Virus record (IMG/VR): IMGVR_UViG_3300047510_000374
Coordinates: 1-48,683 of that record
Length of the DNA stretch: 48,683 nt
Reading direction: 5' to 3' (one strand)
DNA from: a virus
The notes under the pieces were generated by a model. That model had not been told where the DNA came from. It ran no database searches and saw only the letters and a list, made by a program, of their open reading frames with translations. Shown here piece by piece: positions 44,988-48,683 of this stretch; position 1 is the first letter of the stretch, and each line of letters starts with the position of its first letter. The position numbers and the translations under genes are program-made.

Positions 44988-46729
44988 TGAATGTTCTTGA
45001 CGCGCTCAAGGATGACTTCAAGCTGTTCCTGCAAGCACTGTGGCAGCAGCTTGATTTACCTTCCCCTACACGAGCACAATACGCTATTGCAGATTATCTG
45101 CAATTAGGCCCCAAACGACTACAGATCCAAGCCTTTCGAGGAGTTGGTAAGAGCTGGATTACTGGAGCCTTTGTGTTGTGGACCTTGTTCAACAACCCAG
45201 AAAAGAAGATCATGATCATCTCCGCTTCAAAAGAGCGTGCAGATAACATGTCCATCTTCCTTCAGAAGCTGATCATTGAAACCCCGTGGCTAAGTCATCT
45301 AAGACCGAAGTCGGATGATGCTCGGTGGTCTCGGATCTCCTTTGACGTTAATTGTTCTCCTCACCAAGCACCGTCCGTTAAATCCGTTGGTATTACGGGT
45401 CAGCTCACAGGTTCTCGTGCAGACCTGATGATTCTCGATGACATCGAAGTTCCTGGTAACTCGATGACCGAGATGATGCGAGAGAAACTCCTTCAGCTCT
45501 GTACAGAAGCGGAGTCCATCCTCACACCGAAGAAGGACAGCCGCATTATGTACCTAGGGACACCCCAAACAACCTTCACCATCTACCGCAAGCTAGCGGA
45601 ACGTAACTACCGACCCTTTGTCTGGCCAGCCCGGTATCCCCGCAAAGACAAGCTCAGTCAATACGAGAACCTGCTAGCCCCACAGATCGTAGAAGACATC
45701 GAGATGGGTGCAGAAGAGTGGACACCCACTGACCCTGACCGCTTCCAATCCGATGACCTGTTGGAACGGGAAGCAGCCATGGGTCGTAGCAACTTCATGT
45801 TGCAGTTCATGCTGGATACCACTCTTAGTGACGCTGAGAAGTTCCCACTTAAGTTCAGTGACTTGATTGTCACCTCCGTCAACCCAAAACAAGCACCCGA
45901 TGCTGTGGTGTGGTGTTCTGATCCCCGCAACGTCCTCAAGGATCTCCCCACCGTAGGACTGCCTGGAGATTATTTCTATTCACCCATGCAACTTCAGGGT
46001 GACTGGAGCGACTACACCGAGACCATCTGCTCCGTAGACCCCAGTGGTCGTGGTAGTGACGAAACCGCTGCAACCTATATCTCTCAAAAGAATGGCTTTC
46101 TCTACGTTCACGAAGTACGAGCGTATCGCGACGGTTATAGCGACAATACACTTCTTGACATCCTTCGTGGGTGTAAGCGGTACAATGTTACTAAACTCCT
46201 TATCGAAACCAACTTCGGTGACGGTATCGTCGCAGAACTGTTCAAAAAACACCTTCAACAAACCAAGCAACCCATAGACGTAGAAGAAGTCAGAGCAAAT
46301 GTCCGTAAGGAAGACCGAATCATTGATGCTCTAGAACCCGTCATGAACCAACACCGCCTCATCGTTGATCGAGGGGTGGTGGAGTGGGACTATAGCTCCA
46401 ATAAAGACGCAGCACCAGAAGAACGACTGCTGTACATGCTCTTCTACCAGATGAGCCGCATGTGTCGGGAGAAGGGTGCAGTCAAACACGATGACCGACT
46501 GGACTCCCTAGCCCAGGGGGTGAAGTACTTCACAGATGCCATGTCCATCAGCGCCTACGAGGCCGTTAAAGCCCGTAGACAGGAAGATTGGCAAGACTTG
46601 CTTGAGACATTCTTGGATGACCCTCAGAGCGCCACAGATCACCTCGTGATGGGGCTGTCACTAGACCAACGAAGGGCAGCAAGAGGTGGCGGTAAACGGG
46701 GGAGCATTCCCACCTGGGTCTCAACATAA
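44987..46729 (+). CDS. gp19: Terminase large subunit, T7 gp19-like (580 aa)
   Basis: Motor ATPase and nuclease that packages DNA. Walker A is FRGVGKSW (Lys55), Walker B LMILDDIE (about 147-154) and the coupling motif follows in YLGTPQT. The nuclease half carries CSVDPSGRGSDETA (acidic metal ligand), LIETNFGDG and HDDRLDSLAQGVKY. Length matches T7 gp19 (586 aa). The start codon shares its A with the previous stop. The last 635 bases have a diverged second copy at the start of the window. It is the last conserved morphogenesis gene, as in T7. Confidence 0.97.
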   Translation: MNVLDALKDDFKLFLQALWQQLDLPSPTRAQYAIADYLQLGPKRLQIQAFRGVGKSWITGAFVLWTLFNNPEKKIMIISASKERADNMSIFLQKLIIETPWLSHLRPKSDDARWSRISFDVNCSPHQAPSVKSVGITGQLTGSRADLMILDDIEVPGNSMTEMMREKLLQLCTEAESILTPKKDSRIMYLGTPQTTFTIYRKLAERNYRPFVWPARYPRKDKLSQYENLLAPQIVEDIEMGAEEWTPTDPDRFQSDDLLEREAAMGRSNFMLQFMLDTTLSDAEKFPLKFSDLIVTSVNPKQAPDAVVWCSDPRNVLKDLPTVGLPGDYFYSPMQLQGDWSDYTETICSVDPSGRGSDETAATYISQKNGFLYVHEVRAYRDGYSDNTLLDILRGCKRYNVTKLLIETNFGDGIVAELFKKHLQQTKQPIDVEEVRANVRKEDRIIDALEPVMNQHRLIVDRGVVEWDYSSNKDAAPEERLLYMLFYQMSRMCREKGAVKHDDRLDSLAQGVKYFTDAMSISAYEAVKARRQEDWQDLLETFLDDPQSATDHLVMGLSLDQRRAARGGGKRGSIPTWVST

Positions 46730-47067
46730 GACACAAGTGGTATCAACGGATCTGCTTTGATCACACACTTATACAGGGGATGGGAAAGGGGAAGCGTCTC
46801 TCACGAGACGTGAGATCCACTTCCCACCCCTCTATCAATGTCCCTGGGGATGGACATTCTGTGAGTACTGAACTCAAATGACACAAAAGACACAATTTAT
46901 TGATGTCCTCAGCGAACGAAGTGAGCGGGTGAATGGACATCTCTAAATCACTACTACTACTTTCTTTTAGAGGAGAAGGAATCGGGATCATCTGAATGGC
47001 CTCTTGAATGGCCATCTGAATGATACAGGATTCATTTCTCTTATTTAAAAATTCAGTAGTTACTTCT
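46730..47067 (+). other. Non-coding segment with three hairpins (right copy)
   Basis: Counterpart of 636-984. It holds a long stem-loop (46776-46830), AATGTCC...GGACATT (46837-46858) and GATGTCC...GGACATC (46902-46941). The stretch from about 46830 to 47040 is almost unchanged between copies, far more conserved than the coding sequence on either side, which argues for function at the nucleic-acid level. No gene of convincing quality is present. Confidence 0.65.
46776..46830 (+). promoter_or_regulatory. Conserved stem-loop after terL (right copy)
   Basis: CGTCTC (46795-46800) and GAGACG (46805-46810) close a TCAC loop; GGGAAG (46789-46794) pairs with CTTCCC (46820-46825), and an outer GGGG/CCCC (46776-46779 with 46827-46830) can follow. 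Compared with 687-727 both arms of the stem have changed while staying complementary. Confidence 0.6.
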
Positions 47068-47259
47068 ATGTCTAGAACACATCGTAATCAGCCACAACAT
47101 CTATTCCGTCATCCTAAAACAACCAATGAACGTAAGCAGCTACGAGTATCCAATGACTATTACGATTCTGAATATCGGGTAAGTACTCGTAAACGTTATA
47201 TCCCAACAGCTTGGGATGACATCAAAGCTTCTTCGTACTACCAAAACGATCACCACTAA
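47068..47259 (+). CDS. Small basic cyanophage protein (63 aa), right copy only
   Basis: MSRTHRNQPQHLFRHPKTTN then ERKQLRVSNDYYDSEYRVST and RKRYIPTAWDDIKASSYYQN. Rich in Arg, His and Tyr; no membrane segment. From memory, short basic proteins of this type are common in marine cyanophages. The ATG at 47068 is preferred to an ATG at 47020 that lies in conserved non-coding sequence. The stop overlaps the thyX start by one base. In the left copy this gene is absent and the thyX N-terminus is altered. Confidence 0.65.
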   Translation: MSRTHRNQPQHLFRHPKTTNERKQLRVSNDYYDSEYRVSTRKRYIPTAWDDIKASSYYQNDHH

Positions 47260-47927
47260 TGCATTCTGTCAACCTTGTTCACATCACACCAGAAGCAGAG
47301 ACACTCATCAGCTACATGGCTAGGGTCTCTAACCCATCTAATCAATCAAACACGAAGGGCTTGTCACTTCGTGACTACACTGAGACCAGTGCTAAACTAA
47401 TTAAATACCTCATTGATCATCAACATTGGTCTCCCTTTGAGATGGTCAACATGTGTGTAGAGATCAACACCACTAGAGCTATAGCAGCTCAGATCCTTAG
47501 GCATAGAAGTTTCTCCTTTCAGGAGTTTAGTCAACGGTATGCAGATGTAACCACTATTGGTACTCCAATCATCCCATCACTACGTAGACAGGACTTCAAG
47601 AACCGTCAGAACAGCATTGATGACCTGGATACAACAAAGAAACAACAGTTCCTTCGTCGTATCCAACAACACTTTGCAGAAGCTGAGGATCTCTATAGGG
47701 AGATGGTGTCAGCAGGTGTAGCAAAGGAATGTGCAAGAGATGTTCTTCCATTGAGTGCCCCCTCTAGGTTGTACATGAATGGAACCATTAGGTCTTGGTT
47801 GCATTATTGTGATCTGAGGACAGCTAATGGTACTCAAAGAGAACATGCAATCATTGCTGGGCAAGTGCAAGATCTTCTCTATGAACACGTTCCTAATGTT
47901 TGTGAGGCGATGTGGAGCAAGGATTAG
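47259..47927 (+). CDS. thyX: Flavin-dependent thymidylate synthase (right-copy allele)
   Basis: Full ThyX of 222 aa with the RHRSFS signature at residues 81-86 and the following FQEFSQRYAD. The start is fixed by overlap with the preceding stop (TAATG). It has eight extra residues KGLSLRDY at 33-40, encoded by 24 bases that contain a perfect inverted repeat. These residues lie in a surface loop ahead of the conserved HWSPFEM segment, so activity is probably not affected. The C-terminus ends AMWSKD. The rest of the protein is more than 95 percent identical by eye to the left copy. Confidence 0.95.
   Translation: MHSVNLVHITPEAETLISYMARVSNPSNQSNTKGLSLRDYTETSAKLIKYLIDHQHWSPFEMVNMCVEINTTRAIAAQILRHRSFSFQEFSQRYADVTTIGTPIIPSLRRQDFKNRQNSIDDLDTTKKQQFLRRIQQHFAEAEDLYREMVSAGVAKECARDVLPLSAPSRLYMNGTIRSWLHYCDLRTANGTQREHAIIAGQVQDLLYEHVPNVCEAMWSKD
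47351..47373 (+). repeat. Perfect inverted repeat inside the thyX indel
   Basis: CACGAAG (47351-47357) and CTTCGTG (47367-47373) form a 7-bp stem. ACAC occurs at both borders of the 24 bases missing from the left copy, so slippage across a hairpin would explain the length change. Confidence 0.8.
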
Positions 47928-47958
47928 TTCTGTTTACCCGTAGTAGTCATTACCACTA

Positions 47959-48141
47959 ATGAAACGAGAACACAAAACCGAAATCCGAGAGTTCCTTTAT
48001 GAACGCCTCTTCAATGACAATCTTCGATGGGATCTCGCGAAAATGTGTGATCTCGCTGGTATTGAGCAACTGGAAGGCATAGAGGTCTACGAACAGGAGG
48101 CGGCTCGGATCCGCAAACTGTTCTGCCTCGACGCCCAGTAG
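47959..48141 (+). CDS. Small hypothetical protein (60 aa), right copy only
   Basis: MKREHKTEIREFLYERLFND then NLRWDLAKMCDLAGIEQLEG and IEVYEQEAARIRKLFCLDAQ. Helical, charged, no recognised motif. It replaces the 116-aa gene of the left copy: the upstream sequence (GTAGTAGTCATTACCACTAA) and the downstream sequence (TAGTCACCTTCACTTATGCC) are the same in both copies, and the change occurs exactly at gene borders. The stop codon TAG is the first shared triplet. Confidence 0.65.
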   Translation: MKREHKTEIREFLYERLFNDNLRWDLAKMCDLAGIEQLEGIEVYEQEAARIRKLFCLDAQ

Positions 48142-48158
48142 TCACCTTCACTTATGCC

Positions 48159-48446
48159 GTGGATCAACTTAAGTTAAATGAGTTCAAAGCTCTTTATAAG
48201 GCGTGGAGGACCAGTATTCCCTGGGTAGATCATCTTCTGCTTGGTCTTTTGGTTTGGTTAGAGGAGATGCTTATTTCCACACGTGTGGATAATGTGATTG
48301 ATCAAGCGATTGAGGAGTATGAGAAGGTGGAGGAACCTTTGCCTGATTGTGTCACTCCGGTCTATACGGAGACTTCATCAGAGGCCTCTACAAGGCTCCC
48401 TGAGATGCGTTTAACTGCTCCTTGGTATATTGACACCAAAGAGTAA
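48159..48446 (+). CDS. Hypothetical protein, 95 aa, GTG start (right copy)
   Basis: Allele of 2063-2350 with the same GTG start, length and terminal sequence (PLPDCVTPVYTETSSEAS at the C-terminal third). The middle (LEEMLISTRVDNVIDQAIEE) has changed in most positions while remaining helical and acidic. Constraint at the ends with a variable centre supports a real protein with a surface under diversifying pressure. Unknown function. Confidence 0.65.
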   Translation: MDQLKLNEFKALYKAWRTSIPWVDHLLLGLLVWLEEMLISTRVDNVIDQAIEEYEKVEEPLPDCVTPVYTETSSEASTRLPEMRLTAPWYIDTKE

Positions 48447-48452
48447 GAATAA

Positions 48453-48490
48453 GGCCCTTCTAGGTCATCCTGGAGGGGTCTTTAGTTTAT
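48453..48490 (+). terminator. Rho-independent terminator (right copy)
   Basis: GGCCCTTC (48453-48460) pairs with GAGGGGTC (48473-48480) with wobble pairs, followed by TTTAGTTTAT. Substitutions relative to 2357-2384 keep the stem pairable. Confidence 0.8.
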
Positions 48491-48680
48491 GGCAGAAATT
48501 TATCAAGCCTTATATAGCGGCGCACAAGGCCGCAGACCCCCCAGTACGGGTGTACTTCTGGAACGATTTGGGTCGTTGTTAGATCACCAGTCTACCCTCA
48601 AATGGTTCACTGTGATACAGAACCAGCACCTCTTACCCTTATTGAGAACAGTGAGAACCATTGCAGCGCAAGGGATCTGA
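48489..48680 (+). other. Open frame of 63 codons, probably not a gene; contains LexA-type box
   Basis: The frame starts MAEIYQALYSGAQGRRPPST and ends RTIAAQGI close to the window edge. The sequence does not look like a folded protein and it spans a TATATAGC element (48511-48518) and the palindrome at 48543-48556, so I read the region as promoter/operator and leader of an early unit that is cut by the window end. It has no counterpart after 2384. Confidence 0.35.
48543..48556 (+). promoter_or_regulatory. Second LexA-type inverted repeat
   Basis: AGTACGGGTGTACT has the same AGTAC-N4-GTACT architecture as the box at 4291 and also satisfies RGTAC-N3-D-GTWC-B. It lies about 25 bases after a TATATAGC stretch, downstream of a terminator. 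A host LexA operator at the start of an early transcription unit is inferred. Confidence 0.5.
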
Positions 48681-48683
48681 GGG

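Larger units (their letters stand above)
46095..48480 (+). repeat. Diverged direct repeat, right copy (partner 1-2384)
   Basis: Collinear with 1-2384 but not identical: it keeps an extra small gene before thyX (47068), carries 24 more bases in thyX, and has a different small gene at 47959. The last 200 bases of the window (48486-48683) have no match to the corresponding stretch after 2384, so similarity ends at the terminator. Confidence 0.9.

Overview
The window is essentially one complete genome of a T7-like cyanophage (a marine cyanopodovirus), wrapped around on itself by about 2.4 kb. All credible genes lie on the + strand, are tightly packed (many ATGA/TAATG overlaps) and follow the T7 order: early genes, single-subunit RNA polymerase, replication genes, nucleotide metabolism, portal-scaffold-capsid, tail and internal core proteins, fibres, lysis, terminase. 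The cyanophage assignment rests on gene order and on genes typical of these phages: thyX, a MazG-like pyrophosphatase, a short ribonucleotide reductase pair, a tyrosine integrase followed by half of a tRNA-Leu gene, and a small NblA-like protein. I see no psbA, hli or talC. A marine Synechococcus-type host is likelier than low-GC Prochlorococcus, judging from base composition by eye only.

Layout. 1-2384: C-terminal end of the large terminase, a structured non-coding segment, thyX and two small genes, closed by a terminator. 2385-5506: early accessory region with small genes, a repeated CTCCACTAGTGCA-like motif, and a ribbon-helix-helix regulator behind a LexA-type inverted repeat and a strong terminator. 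5484-7171: MarR-like regulator overlapping the integrase gene, then inverted repeats, the attP core and a terminator. 7216-12385: RNA polymerase, SSB, endonuclease I, primase-helicase. 12345-16052: small proteins, a family A DNA polymerase divided into an exonuclease ORF and a polymerase ORF, an endonuclease VII-like gene, a gp6-type exonuclease and the NblA-like gene. 16007-18671: DUF3310-like protein, MazG and class I NrdA/NrdB. 18664-24616: head genes, including an RlpA-like protein and a capsid gene behind two hairpins. 24677-35742: tail tube proteins and internal core proteins. 35745-41259: tail fibre, a LamG-type adhesin and a fibre-associated protein. 41265-42671: holin-like protein, two-domain endolysin and a membrane coiled-coil protein. 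42664-46729: small terminase, two HNH genes, a basic protein and the full-length large terminase. 46730-48683: a second, diverged copy of the left end.

The two end copies (1-2384 and 46095-48480) are collinear but not identical. They differ by point changes, a 24-nt hairpin-bearing indel in thyX, presence or absence of one small gene, and a clean replacement of one small gene by another. Packaging-generated terminal repeats should be identical, so I read the ends as two population variants of the same locus joined in one assembly; a real duplication cannot be excluded.

The genes form a lytic T7 programme in which host nucleotides are recycled (endonuclease I, gp6 exonuclease, class I RNR, ThyX, MazG) and phycobilisomes may be dismantled (NblA-like), with an added integration module. 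The most interesting regulatory idea is that integration and early genes may answer to host LexA: two LexA-type boxes occur at regulatory positions, one directly ahead of the ribbon-helix-helix gene.
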